Source: JBEVNX01 sp040507895 (GTDB taxonomy: Bacteria; Desulfobacterota; Binatia; JACPRU01). From it: a stretch of 8,813 bases of DNA. The stretch is taken from contig JBEVNX010000254.1 in assembly GCA_040507895.1 (NCBI GenBank), positions 1-8,813 of the forward strand, given 5' to 3'. The translations under genes and the position numbers were made by a program. Position 1 is the stretch's first letter; each line of letters starts with the position of its first letter. Below the pieces are notes generated by a model. The model was given only the letters and a program-made list of their open reading frames with translations, was not told the DNA's origin and did not search any database. Below, piece after piece: positions 1 through 6,327 of this stretch.

Positions 1-660
1 CCGCAGGCGGACGAAGCGGGGCGCCGGTCGCCCGGTCGGCCGCGCTCTCGGAACGCGGACGAGGCGATCCTCGATGCGGCCCTCAAGCTGCTTACGGAGC
101 AGGGCTATGCGCGCATGTCACTCGAAGGCATCGCCGCGGCCGCGGCCGTGAGCCGTCCGACCCTCTATCGCCGCTGGTCTTCGAAGGCCGACGTCGCCAT
201 GGCGGCGCTCGCCCATCGTATCGACGTGGAGGAAATCCCGACGCCGACGACGCCGACGCGCGACGCTCTCGCGTCCGTGATGCGCAACATCGCCGCGCGC
301 CTCTTCCGGGACAACGGGATGAACCTTCTCGGCACGCTGCTCGCCGAGGAGACGCAGACTCCCGAGCTCATCCGGCTGTTCCGCGATCGGGTGTTCCGCC
401 GCAGGTTCGAGATGCTACGCGGCGTACTCGAGCGCGGCCGCGAGCACGGAGAAGTCCGAGCCGACGCCGATCTCGAAACCACGGTCCACATGATGATCGG
501 CGCGATGTACGCGCAGTACATGAGCGGTCGCCGGCCGCCGCGGGATTGGCTCGAGCGAATCGTACAGGCGGTGTGGCGCGGAGTTGGCGAGGCCGAGACG
601 GCGAACCGCAAACGAGCTCGGCTCACGCCAACCCGTTGTTCTGCCGCACCAGCGCGATGA
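1..660 (+). CDS. TetR/AcrR-family transcriptional regulator (5' end cut by window edge)
   Basis: DNA-binding repressor-type regulator. The reading frame is open from base 1, giving 219 visible residues. The true start lies just outside the window, because the frame already shows a basic GRPRS stretch followed by a helix (DEAILDAALKLLTEQGYARM) typical of TetR N-termini. The first ATG in the window (115) would cut off helix 1 and is unlikely to be the start. The helix-turn-helix follows (SLEGIAAAAAVSRPTLYRRW, then SSKADV), a near-consensus TetR motif. The C-terminal ligand/dimer domain (LLAEE, a run of Arg/Phe around FRDRVFRRRFEML, GREHGEVR, then a helix ending in VWRGV) resembles the TetR_C type that follows such helix-turn-helix domains. 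The ligand is unknown. The gene converges on ecm and overlaps its end by 38 bases. It could control the mcl-ecm or CoA-ligase operon, but nothing in the sequence proves this. Confidence 0.93.
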   Translation, partial: PQADEAGRRSPGRPRSRNADEAILDAALKLLTEQGYARMSLEGIAAAAAVSRPTLYRRWSSKADVAMAALAHRIDVEEIPTPTTPTRDALASVMRNIAARLFRDNGMNLLGTLLAEETQTPELIRLFRDRVFRRRFEMLRGVLERGREHGEVRADADLETTVHMMIGAMYAQYMSGRRPPRDWLERIVQAVWRGVGEAETANRKRARLTPTRCSAAPAR

Positions 661-2617
661 TGTCGCCGAGGATCGCGCCGATCTCGAAATCCTTCGGTGT
701 ATAGACGCGCTTGACGCCCGCGGCGAGCAATCGTTGGCGATCCTCGGCGGGAATGATGCCGCCCACGACCACCGGAACATCCTCGCCGGTCCGCTCGCGG
801 ATGAGGCGCATCGTCTCCGGCACCAGCTCGAGGTGCGAGCCCGACAGGATCGACAGCCCGACGACGCTCACGTCTTCGTCCGACGCCGCGCGGGCGATCT
901 GCTCGGGCGTGGAGCGGATGCCCTCGTAGATCACTTCGAAGCCGGCGTCGCGGGCGGCGAGCGCGATCTGCTCGGCGCCGTTCGAGTGCCCGTCGAGCCC
1001 TGGCTTGCCGACGAGCAGGCGGAGCTTGCGGCCGAGCTCGCGCTCGGTGGCGGCGAGCTTCGCGCGCACCGCCGCGATGCCGTCGGAGCCGGCGCCGGAG
1101 GCGACCGCCGCGCTGACGCCGGTCGGCGCGCGAAACTCGCCGAACACGCCGCGCAGCACGTCCGCCCACTCGCCGGTCGTCGCGCCGGCCTCCGCGCAGG
1201 CGATCGAGGAGGGCATGACGTTGTCGCCGCTTTCCGCGACCTCGCGAAGGCGCCGCAACGCAGCCTGTACGGCGTCGCCGCTGCGCCGCGCGCGGAAGGC
1301 GCGCAGCCGCTCGATCTGCTCGCGCTCCGCCGCCGGATCGACCCTCAGGATGCGCTCCACGCCGCCGTCGACCAGCGGGCTGCGCTCGTTCTCGACGAAC
1401 TGGTTGACGCCGACCACGATCTGTTCGCCGGCCTCGATTCGCCGCAGGCGCCGCGCGTTGGAGGCGACCAGCCTCTGCTTGAAATAGGCGTTCTCCACCG
1501 CGACGAGCGCGCCGCCCATGGCGTCGATCTTGGCGAGTTCTTCGTGGGCTGCGGATCGCAGCTCCTCGACCTTGCGCTCCACCACCGGCGACCCGTCGAA
1601 CAGATCCTCGTGTTCGAGAAGATCGCTCTCGTAGGCGATCACTTGCTGGATGCGCAACGACCACTGCTGATCCCACGGTCGGGGCAGGCCGAGCGCCTCG
1701 TTCCATGCGGGGAGCTGCACCGAGCGGGCACGCGCCTTCTTCGACAGCACGACCGCGAGCATCTCGAGCACGATGCGCTGCACGTTGTTCTCGGGCTGCG
1801 CCTCGGTGAGACCGAGCGAGTTCACCTGCACGCCGTAGCGAAAACGCCGGAGCTTCGCATCCGTCACGCCATAGCGGTCGCGACAGATCTCGTCCCATAG
1901 ATCCGTGAAAGCACGGAGCTTGCACATCTCCTCCACGAAGCGGACGCCGGCGTTGACGAAAAAGCTGATGCGGCCGACGACCTGCGGGAAATCCGACGCC
2001 GCGACGTCGCCACGGGCGCGCACCGTGTCGAGCACGCAAATCGCGTTGGCGAGCGAGAACGCCAGCTCTTCGACGGGTGTCGCCCCGGCCTCCTGCAGGT
2101 GGTAACTGCAGACGTTGATCGGATTCCATTTGGGGATGTGCTCGACCGTATAGCTCACCATGTCGCTGATGAGCCGAAGCGACGGCCCCGGCGGGAAGAT
2201 GTGCGTGCCGCGCGACAGATACTCCTTGATGATGTCGTTCTGGGTGGTCCCCTCGAGCCGCGCCGGATCGATGCCGCGCCGCCGTGCCGCGGCGACGTAG
2301 AGCGCCAGCAGCCAGGCCGCCGTCGCGTTGATCGTCATCGAGGTGTTCATCTTCTCGAGCGGGATGGCGTCGAACAGCGCCTCCATGTCCTCGATGTGGC
2401 AGATCGGCACGCCGACCTTGCCGACCTCGCCTTTCGCCAAAGCGTGATCGGAGTCGTAGCCGGTCTGTGTCGGTAGATCGAAGGCGACCGACAGGCCGGT
2501 TTGGCCCTTGGCGAGGTTTTTCCGGTAGAGCTCGTTCGATGCTCGGGCCGAGGTGTGGCCCGAGTAAGTCCGCATTAGCCAGGGGCGCTCGCGCTTGGGG
2601 GTGGCTTCGCCGGCCAT
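623..2617 (-). CDS. ecm: Ethylmalonyl-CoA mutase, coenzyme B12-dependent
   Basis: Rearranges (2R)-ethylmalonyl-CoA to (2S)-methylsuccinyl-CoA in the cytoplasmic ethylmalonyl-CoA pathway, using adenosylcobalamin. The 664-residue protein has the single-chain layout: a substrate-binding barrel (about 1-500) then a cobalamin-binding domain (about 530-660). The B12 motif is at 542-547 (DGHSNG, His544 as lower axial ligand), followed by SILSGSH at 589-595 and GG at 619-620. Ecm rather than methylmalonyl-CoA mutase is indicated by LPTQTGYDSDH near 48-58, by NVCSYHLQEAGAT near 168-180 where methylmalonyl-CoA mutases have a SISGYHMQEAGA-type stretch, and by the length, close to Ecm (about 650-670) and shorter than the usual 700+ of MCM large chains. 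It resembles Streptomyces MeaA. I chose ATG at 2617; an in-frame TTG at 2656 would add 13 unconserved residues. No strong Shine-Dalgarno precedes the ATG. It lies 87 bases downstream of mcl, probably in one operon. The assignment rests on remembered family sequences. Confidence 0.93.
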   Translation of the reverse strand: MAGEATPKRERPWLMRTYSGHTSARASNELYRKNLAKGQTGLSVAFDLPTQTGYDSDHALAKGEVGKVGVPICHIEDMEALFDAIPLEKMNTSMTINATAAWLLALYVAAARRRGIDPARLEGTTQNDIIKEYLSRGTHIFPPGPSLRLISDMVSYTVEHIPKWNPINVCSYHLQEAGATPVEELAFSLANAICVLDTVRARGDVAASDFPQVVGRISFFVNAGVRFVEEMCKLRAFTDLWDEICRDRYGVTDAKLRRFRYGVQVNSLGLTEAQPENNVQRIVLEMLAVVLSKKARARSVQLPAWNEALGLPRPWDQQWSLRIQQVIAYESDLLEHEDLFDGSPVVERKVEELRSAAHEELAKIDAMGGALVAVENAYFKQRLVASNARRLRRIEAGEQIVVGVNQFVENERSPLVDGGVERILRVDPAAEREQIERLRAFRARRSGDAVQAALRRLREVAESGDNVMPSSIACAEAGATTGEWADVLRGVFGEFRAPTGVSAAVASGAGSDGIAAVRAKLAATERELGRKLRLLVGKPGLDGHSNGAEQIALAARDAGFEVIYEGIRSTPEQIARAASDEDVSVVGLSILSGSHLELVPETMRLIRERTGEDVPVVVGGIIPAEDRQRLLAAGVKRVYTPKDFEIGAILGDIIALVRQNNGLA

Positions 2618-2704
2618 GATCGCTACTAATCTGGCCCGGTCTCGCCGTTCACGCAACGCGCCGCGTGATCTCCCGGATGCGCGTGGCTCCGAGACGTCGT
2701 GATC
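2618..2704 (-). other. mcl-ecm intergenic gap
   Basis: An 87-base gap inside the presumed mcl-ecm operon. A 9-base direct repeat (CGTGATCTC on the plus strand) occurs at 2664-2672 and again at 2698-2706, the second copy running over the mcl stop codon. No convincing hairpin terminator with a T-run is visible, which supports read-through from mcl into ecm. The repeat may be chance. Confidence 0.35.
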
Positions 2705-3754
2705 TCAGAACTCGTACGCCTTCGCCAGCTCGGGGTCCGCCTCGGCGAGCCGGCGAGCCAGATCGACCATCACCCGGCACTGCTTGAAGGTGGCGTCGTC
2801 CTGCATCTTGCCGTCGAGCATCACCGCGCCGGTGCCGTCGCCCATCGCGGCGATCACCTTCTTGGCCCACAACACCTCCGCGGCCGGCGGGCTGAACACG
2901 CGCCGAGCGATCTCGATCTGCACGGGGTGGAGGCTCCACGCGCCGACGCAGCCGAGCAGGAAGGCGTTGCGGAATTGGTCTTCGCACGCGACGGTGTCTT
3001 TGATGTCGCCGAAAGGGCCGTAGTAGGGGAGGATGCCGTGCGCCACGCAGGCGTCCACCATGCGCGCCATCGTGTAGTGCCAGAGGTCTTGCTGCGCGGT
3101 TGGCCGCGGTGCGTCCTCGTCGGCAGGATCCGGATCGGTGCGCACGAGGTAGCCGGGGTGTCCGCCGCCGACGCGGGTCGTCTTCATCCGCCGTGATGCC
3201 GCGAGATCGGCCGGGCCGAGCGACAGCCCTTGCATGCGGGGGCTGGCGCCGCAGATCTCCTCGACGTTGGCTACGCCGGCGGCAGTCTCCAAAAGTGCGT
3301 GGATCAGCAGCGGCTTCTTGAGCTTGGCGCGAGCCTCGAGCTGAGCGAGCAGACGGTCCACGTAGTGGATGTCCCACGCGCCTTCCACCTTCGGCACCAT
3401 GATGACGTCGATCTTGTCGCCGATCTCCGTGACCAGGCGCGTGACGTCGTCGAGCATCCACGGTGAATCGAGGCTGTTCACTCGCGTCCACAGCTGGCAC
3501 TTGCCGAAGTCGATCTCGCGGGCGATGCGCACCAGCCCCTCGCGCGCGTCGATCTTCTTGTCGGCGGCGATGGCGTCCTCGAGGTTGCCGAGCAGCACGT
3601 CGCATTGCCGGGCGAGCTCGGGGAGCTTCGAGACCATCTTCGGGTTGCTCGGATCGAAGAAGTGGATCATGCGCGACGGCCGGAAGGGGATCTCCCGCAG
3701 CGGCTCGGGGGCGCCGATCGCCAGGGGCTTGAAGAAGTCTCTCGCGCTGCGCAT
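2705..3754 (-). CDS. mcl: Malyl-CoA / beta-methylmalyl-CoA (citramalyl-CoA) lyase, Chloroflexus type
   Basis: Reversible C-C lyase of the CitE/HpcH superfamily. It cleaves (S)-malyl-CoA to acetyl-CoA and glyoxylate, and beta-methylmalyl-CoA to propionyl-CoA and glyoxylate; the Chloroflexus enzyme also handles citramalyl-CoA. The protein has 349 residues. Its N-terminus (FFKPLAIGAPEPLREIPFRP, about 7-26) and stretches such as GPADLAAS, TTRVGGGHP, QQDLWHYT, GPFGDIKD and DGKMQDDAT closely follow the Chloroflexus aurantiacus 3-hydroxypropionate-cycle enzyme (about 348 residues), not the shorter alphaproteobacterial Mcl1 (about 320). Expected catalytic and Mg-binding residues are present: Arg91 in TRVN, Glu156 in LLETAAG and Asp183 in GPADL. 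ATG 3754 is preferred over TTG 3757 because GAGGAG lies 7 bases before it and the N-terminus aligns from there. It is the first gene of the mcl-ecm unit and diverges from the CoA-ligase operon. Confidence 0.93.
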   Translation of the reverse strand: MRSARDFFKPLAIGAPEPLREIPFRPSRMIHFFDPSNPKMVSKLPELARQCDVLLGNLEDAIAADKKIDAREGLVRIAREIDFGKCQLWTRVNSLDSPWMLDDVTRLVTEIGDKIDVIMVPKVEGAWDIHYVDRLLAQLEARAKLKKPLLIHALLETAAGVANVEEICGASPRMQGLSLGPADLAASRRMKTTRVGGGHPGYLVRTDPDPADEDAPRPTAQQDLWHYTMARMVDACVAHGILPYYGPFGDIKDTVACEDQFRNAFLLGCVGAWSLHPVQIEIARRVFSPPAAEVLWAKKVIAAMGDGTGAVMLDGKMQDDATFKQCRVMVDLARRLAEADPELAKAYEF

Positions 3755-3981
3755 CAAACGGCTCCTCGTGAGGTCCGAGTGGATCGGTGGACACTACCAG
3801 CATCGCAACGGACGGGCGAGAGGCCCCCGGCGGATGAGCGCGGGGAGGAACGGGCCGCGCCCGCGGCGGTGGTCTGCGCCGAGCACAGCGTGATCCACCG
3901 CAGATGCCCGGCCGGTATGTTTCCCGGCTGGGAGCGTTGTGGTAGGGGGCGCGGTGCGATTGCCGAAGGGGAGTCTCCGAC
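3755..3981. promoter_or_regulatory. Divergent control region between mcl-ecm and the CoA-ligase operon
   Basis: A 227-base non-coding stretch that must hold the start signals of both operons. I see two ribosome binding sites (GAGGAG for mcl at 3762-3767; AAGGGGAG for the synthetase beta gene at 3966-3973, 8 bases before its ATG). There is a perfect inverted repeat GCCGCG-CC-CGCGGC at 3854-3867. A separated inverted pair is CGGTGGA at 3785-3791 with TCCACCG at 3894-3900. Either could be an operator, but GC-rich DNA produces such palindromes easily. No sigma-70 -35/-10 pair at good spacing could be defended on either strand. Confidence 0.5.
3762..3767 (-). promoter_or_regulatory. Ribosome binding site of mcl
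   Basis: GAGGAG on the minus strand, 7 bases upstream of ATG 3754. It supports that ATG over the adjacent TTG at 3757. Confidence 0.75.
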
Positions 3982-5172
3982 ATGCGATTGTATGAATTCG
4001 AGGCGAAGCGCCTGTTCGCCAAGCACGGGATCGCCGTGCCGCAGGGCAAGACCGCGTCGAGCGCCGCGGAAGCGGAGGCGATCGCCGCCGAGCTCGGCTG
4101 CCCGGTCACGGCTCGAGCGCAAGTGGTGAACCGCGCGCACGCCGCGCCGAGAACGGTGGACTCTCCCGTCCGGGCGAGGGAGTTGGCCGCCGAGCTCCTC
4201 GCGCTCGACGACGGCAGGCGCAAGCCGCGCGGCCTGCTGCTGGAGAAGGTCGTCGGCCCCGGCGCGGAGTTTTCCGTCGCCGTCAGTTACGACGGAACGC
4301 GCAAGCTTCCTCTGATGGTCGCGAGCAGCGTAGCCGGCAACATCGAAGAGGTGGCGGAGAAGCACCCGGATCGAGTCTCACGCCGCCACTTCTCGGCGCT
4401 TCGTCCGTTCTCGGACTACCTCGCTAAGGAGCTCGTCGCGGGGCTCGGTCTGAAGGGAGCGGACCTCACGGGCATGACGGGGGTCGTGTCGCGACTCGCG
4501 CAGCTCTTCCTGCAGTACGATCTCACGCAGGCCGAGATCCCGTCGCTCGCCAAGATCGGGGACGGCAAGTTCGTCGCCCGCGAGTGCTGGCTCGACATGG
4601 AGGTCGAAGGCCGGCGCCGCCAGAAAGCGATTCTCGACGAGCTCGGCATCCGGGCCGACGAAACGCGCTCGCCGCGCGAGCCGACGCCGTTCGAGGTCGA
4701 GGCGGCGAAGATCGACGCCGAAGATCCGCGCGGCGTCGCGGGCCCGGTCGTCGAGTTCGACGGCAACATCGGGCTGGTGATCGGTGCCGGAGGCGGCTCG
4801 CTCACGCTCACTGACGCGGTCCGCAAGCAGGGCGGGCGGCCGGCGAACTACGCGGCGCTCGGCGGCAACCCGAGCGTCAGGAAAGCGCAGCGCCTCACTC
4901 GGCTGATCCTCTCCAAGCCCGGTGTGGAGAAGATTGCGGTGATGTCGAACGTGGTATCCAACACGCGCGCCGATCTGGTCGCGCGCGGTGTGATCAAGGG
5001 CGTGATCGAGTCCGGTCGCGATCCCGCCAAGACGATCGCCATCTTCCGCGTGCCGGGCGCCTGGGAGAGCGACGCCTTCAAGATCCTCGAGAAGTACGGA
5101 GTGGAGTACTGCGATCGCTCGGTCTCGATCAGCGAGGCGGCCAAGCGCGCGGTCGAGAAGATCGGTCGATGA
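3982..5172 (+). CDS. Divergent acyl-CoA synthetase beta subunit (succinyl-CoA synthetase / ATP-citrate lyase superfamily, ATP-grasp)
   Basis: A 396-residue homologue of SucC and malate-CoA ligase beta (MtkA), which use ATP to phosphorylate the partner alpha subunit and form an acyl-CoA. The fold signature is clear: MRLYEFEAKRLFAKHGI at the start, and a C-terminal ligase domain with DGNIGLVIGAGGGSLTLTD (260-278) and PANYAALGGNPS (287-298). Key positions differ from E. coli SucC. The Gly-rich ATP loop (HAGGRGKAGG) is replaced by VNRAHAAPRT (49-58), the nearby ATP-site Lys falls at Ala/Arg 44-45, EINPL becomes EIPSL (185-189) so the Mg-ligand Asn is Pro, and the second Mg-ligand Asp appears as Glu201. 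In the ligase domain FGGIVR is replaced by NVVSNTR (323-329), nearer to ATP-citrate lyase. The alignment is by eye. A strong AAGGGGAG site precedes the ATG. The stop lies 9 bases before the alpha gene. Malate, citramalate or another carboxylate is possible; ATP use is uncertain. Confidence 0.8.
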   Translation: MRLYEFEAKRLFAKHGIAVPQGKTASSAAEAEAIAAELGCPVTARAQVVNRAHAAPRTVDSPVRARELAAELLALDDGRRKPRGLLLEKVVGPGAEFSVAVSYDGTRKLPLMVASSVAGNIEEVAEKHPDRVSRRHFSALRPFSDYLAKELVAGLGLKGADLTGMTGVVSRLAQLFLQYDLTQAEIPSLAKIGDGKFVARECWLDMEVEGRRRQKAILDELGIRADETRSPREPTPFEVEAAKIDAEDPRGVAGPVVEFDGNIGLVIGAGGGSLTLTDAVRKQGGRPANYAALGGNPSVRKAQRLTRLILSKPGVEKIAVMSNVVSNTRADLVARGVIKGVIESGRDPAKTIAIFRVPGAWESDAFKILEKYGVEYCDRSVSISEAAKRAVEKIGR

Positions 5173-5181
5173 GGAACCGGT

Positions 5182-6090
5182 ATGGGTGTGCTCGTCCACA
5201 AGGACTTCGAGTTCATCGTTCAAGGGATCACCGGCCGCGAGGCGCTCAACTTCACGCGCGAATGCCTGGAGTACGGCTCGAAGATCGTCGGCGGCGTGAC
5301 GCCGGGCCGCGGCGGTCGCGAGGTGTACGGCGTGCCCGTCTACGATACGGTGCGAGAGATCACGGCCAAGCGCAAGGTCGATGGCTCGGTGATCACTGTG
5401 CCCCTGGGGTTCGCTCCGGATGCGGCCTTCGAGGCGATCGACGCCGGCATCAAGTTGATCGTCATCATCACCGAGGGGATTCCGCGGCGCGACGCTTCGG
5501 CGATCATCGAGTACGCCGCGCAGCATGGCGTGCGCGTGATCGGCCCCAACTGCCTCGGCGTCATCGTGCCCGACGTTTGCCGATTCGGCAGCCTCGGCGG
5601 TCCCGCGGTCGATTGCCGCAAGGCGTTCAAGCCGGGCATCGTCGGCGTCATGTCGCGGTCCGGCGGCATGACGACCGAGATCTGCAACGCGCTGTCGGCG
5701 GCGGGTCTCGGCGAGAGCACGGCGATCTCGATCGGCGGCGATCCGGTGATCGGCTCCACATACGCCGAGCTGATGCCGCTCTTCGAGGCCGACGCCGACA
5801 CCAAAGCGATCGTCATCTATTCCGAGCCAGGCGGCACGGCCGAGGCGGAGCTCGCGCGCTGGGCCCAGGAGAATCGCAGTCGGCTGCCGATCGTCGCATT
5901 CGTGGCCGGCCGCTTCATGGACGACATGCCCGGCATGAGCTTCGGACACGCCGGCACCGTGGTCGAGAAGAGGGTAGATTCACCCGCCGACAAGATCCGT
6001 CGCATGCGCGCGGCAGGGATCGCCGTGGCCGAGGAGATCGGCGACATCCCGGGCCTCGTCAAGGAGCGGCTCGCGGCGGCAGGAGCGTGA
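5182..6090 (+). CDS. Acyl-CoA synthetase alpha subunit (succinyl-/malyl-CoA synthetase alpha-like)
   Basis: A 302-residue CoA-binding and catalytic subunit, homologous to SucD and MtkB. In order: a Rossmann-type CoA-binding domain with GITG (15-18) and GVTPGRGG (38-45), GPNCLG (121-126, where SucD has GPNCPG), then a ligase domain with SRSGGMTTE (158-166), IGGDP (184-188), SEPGG containing Glu215, and GHAG (255-258) whose His256 corresponds to the phosphorylated catalytic His. Retention of this His and Glu suggests an active phosphohistidine enzyme. SRSGGM matches ATP-citrate lyase and differs from the SRSGTL of succinyl-CoA synthetase, in line with the citrate-lyase-like features of the beta subunit. 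GAGGA at 5171-5175 overlaps the beta stop codon and lies 6 bases before this ATG, so translation is probably coupled. The ferredoxin gene follows after 2 bases. The substrate is unknown; malate or citramalate is inferred from the neighbouring mcl. Confidence 0.85.
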   Translation: MGVLVHKDFEFIVQGITGREALNFTRECLEYGSKIVGGVTPGRGGREVYGVPVYDTVREITAKRKVDGSVITVPLGFAPDAAFEAIDAGIKLIVIITEGIPRRDASAIIEYAAQHGVRVIGPNCLGVIVPDVCRFGSLGGPAVDCRKAFKPGIVGVMSRSGGMTTEICNALSAAGLGESTAISIGGDPVIGSTYAELMPLFEADADTKAIVIYSEPGGTAEAELARWAQENRSRLPIVAFVAGRFMDDMPGMSFGHAGTVVEKRVDSPADKIRRMRAAGIAVAEEIGDIPGLVKERLAAAGA

Positions 6091-6092
6091 CG

Positions 6093-6317
6093 ATGGCGAT
6101 GTTCATCCGCGTCGATACGGACGATGGCGTGGTTCGCAAGACCCCGGGCCTCGCGAAGAAGCTCGTCGAAGTGTGCCCGGTCAGCATCTTCAAGCTCGGC
6201 TCGTCGCCCGACTCAGTCGAGACCGTCGAGGAGAACCTCGACGAGTGCACGCTTTGCGACCTCTGCATGCAGGCGTCGCCGCACGGCGTGCGTGTCGTCA
6301 AGCTGTACGAGAGCTAG
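6093..6317 (+). CDS. Small ferredoxin-like protein, probably one [4Fe-4S] cluster
   Basis: A 74-residue acidic protein, third gene of the CoA-ligase operon. It has exactly four cysteines: Cys28 in VCPVSIFK and Cys52, Cys55, Cys58 in CTLCDLC. The usual fourth cysteine of a CxxCxxCxxxCP motif is Ser62 (QASP), so the cluster is most easily built from the CxxCxxC set plus the distant Cys28, as in FixX-like single-cluster ferredoxins. ATG at 6093 is chosen because AGGAG at 6081-6085 lies 7 bases upstream; the alpha gene stop is only 2 bases away. A ferredoxin co-transcribed with an acyl-CoA synthetase is not expected for succinyl-CoA or malate-CoA ligases. It could be a structural or regulatory subunit, or an electron carrier for an enzyme encoded elsewhere. 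It is short and lies inside a longer open frame, so gene callers could miss it or start it wrongly. Confidence 0.85.
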   Translation: MAMFIRVDTDDGVVRKTPGLAKKLVEVCPVSIFKLGSSPDSVETVEENLDECTLCDLCMQASPHGVRVVKLYES

Positions 6318-6327
6318 GCGCCGGCCC
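6314..6327. repeat. 14-base direct repeat, copy 1
   Basis: CTAGGCGCCGGCCC spans the ferredoxin stop codon and the 10-base gap before the patatin stop. An identical copy lies 58 bases along at 6372-6385. The sequence contains the palindromes GGCGCC and GCCGGC. Function unknown; chance or a small local duplication is possible. Confidence 0.5.

Noticed and set aside
584..1900. Plus-strand open frame of 438 codons antisense to ecm
   Set aside because: Low-complexity Arg/Ala/Leu/Asp composition, no recognisable domain, fully opposite a well-supported gene.
165..2129. Long minus-strand open frame (654 codons) overlapping TetR and ecm
   Set aside because: Extremely Arg/Ala-rich translation with no domain, in the shadow frame of ecm; a by-product of high GC.
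623..2617. Methylmalonyl-CoA mutase as the identity of the B12 enzyme
   Set aside because: Active-site stretches (NVCSYHLQEAGAT, LPTQTGYD) and length fit ethylmalonyl-CoA mutase rather than methylmalonyl- or isobutyryl-CoA mutase.
3755..3981. Specific sigma-70 promoters in the divergent region
   Set aside because: No -35/-10 pair with acceptable spacing could be found by eye on either strand.
2649..4365. Minus-strand frames running across the mcl start and the divergent region
   Set aside because: Out of frame with mcl, biased composition; no homology recognised, and they would cover the ribosome binding sites.
4378..5949. Minus-strand open frame of 523 codons antisense to both synthetase genes
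   Set aside because: His/Asp/Arg-rich shadow frame spanning two real genes on the other strand.
3982..6090. Plain TCA-cycle succinyl-CoA synthetase (sucCD)
   Set aside because: Several ATP- and carboxylate-site residues differ, alpha has SRSGGM, and the operon carries a ferredoxin next to mcl; a gene symbol would overstate the evidence.
5169..6092. Upstream extension of the ferredoxin frame through the alpha gene
   Set aside because: The extension is Arg-rich shadow sequence of the alpha subunit; only the part from ATG 6093 has ferredoxin character and a ribosome binding site.
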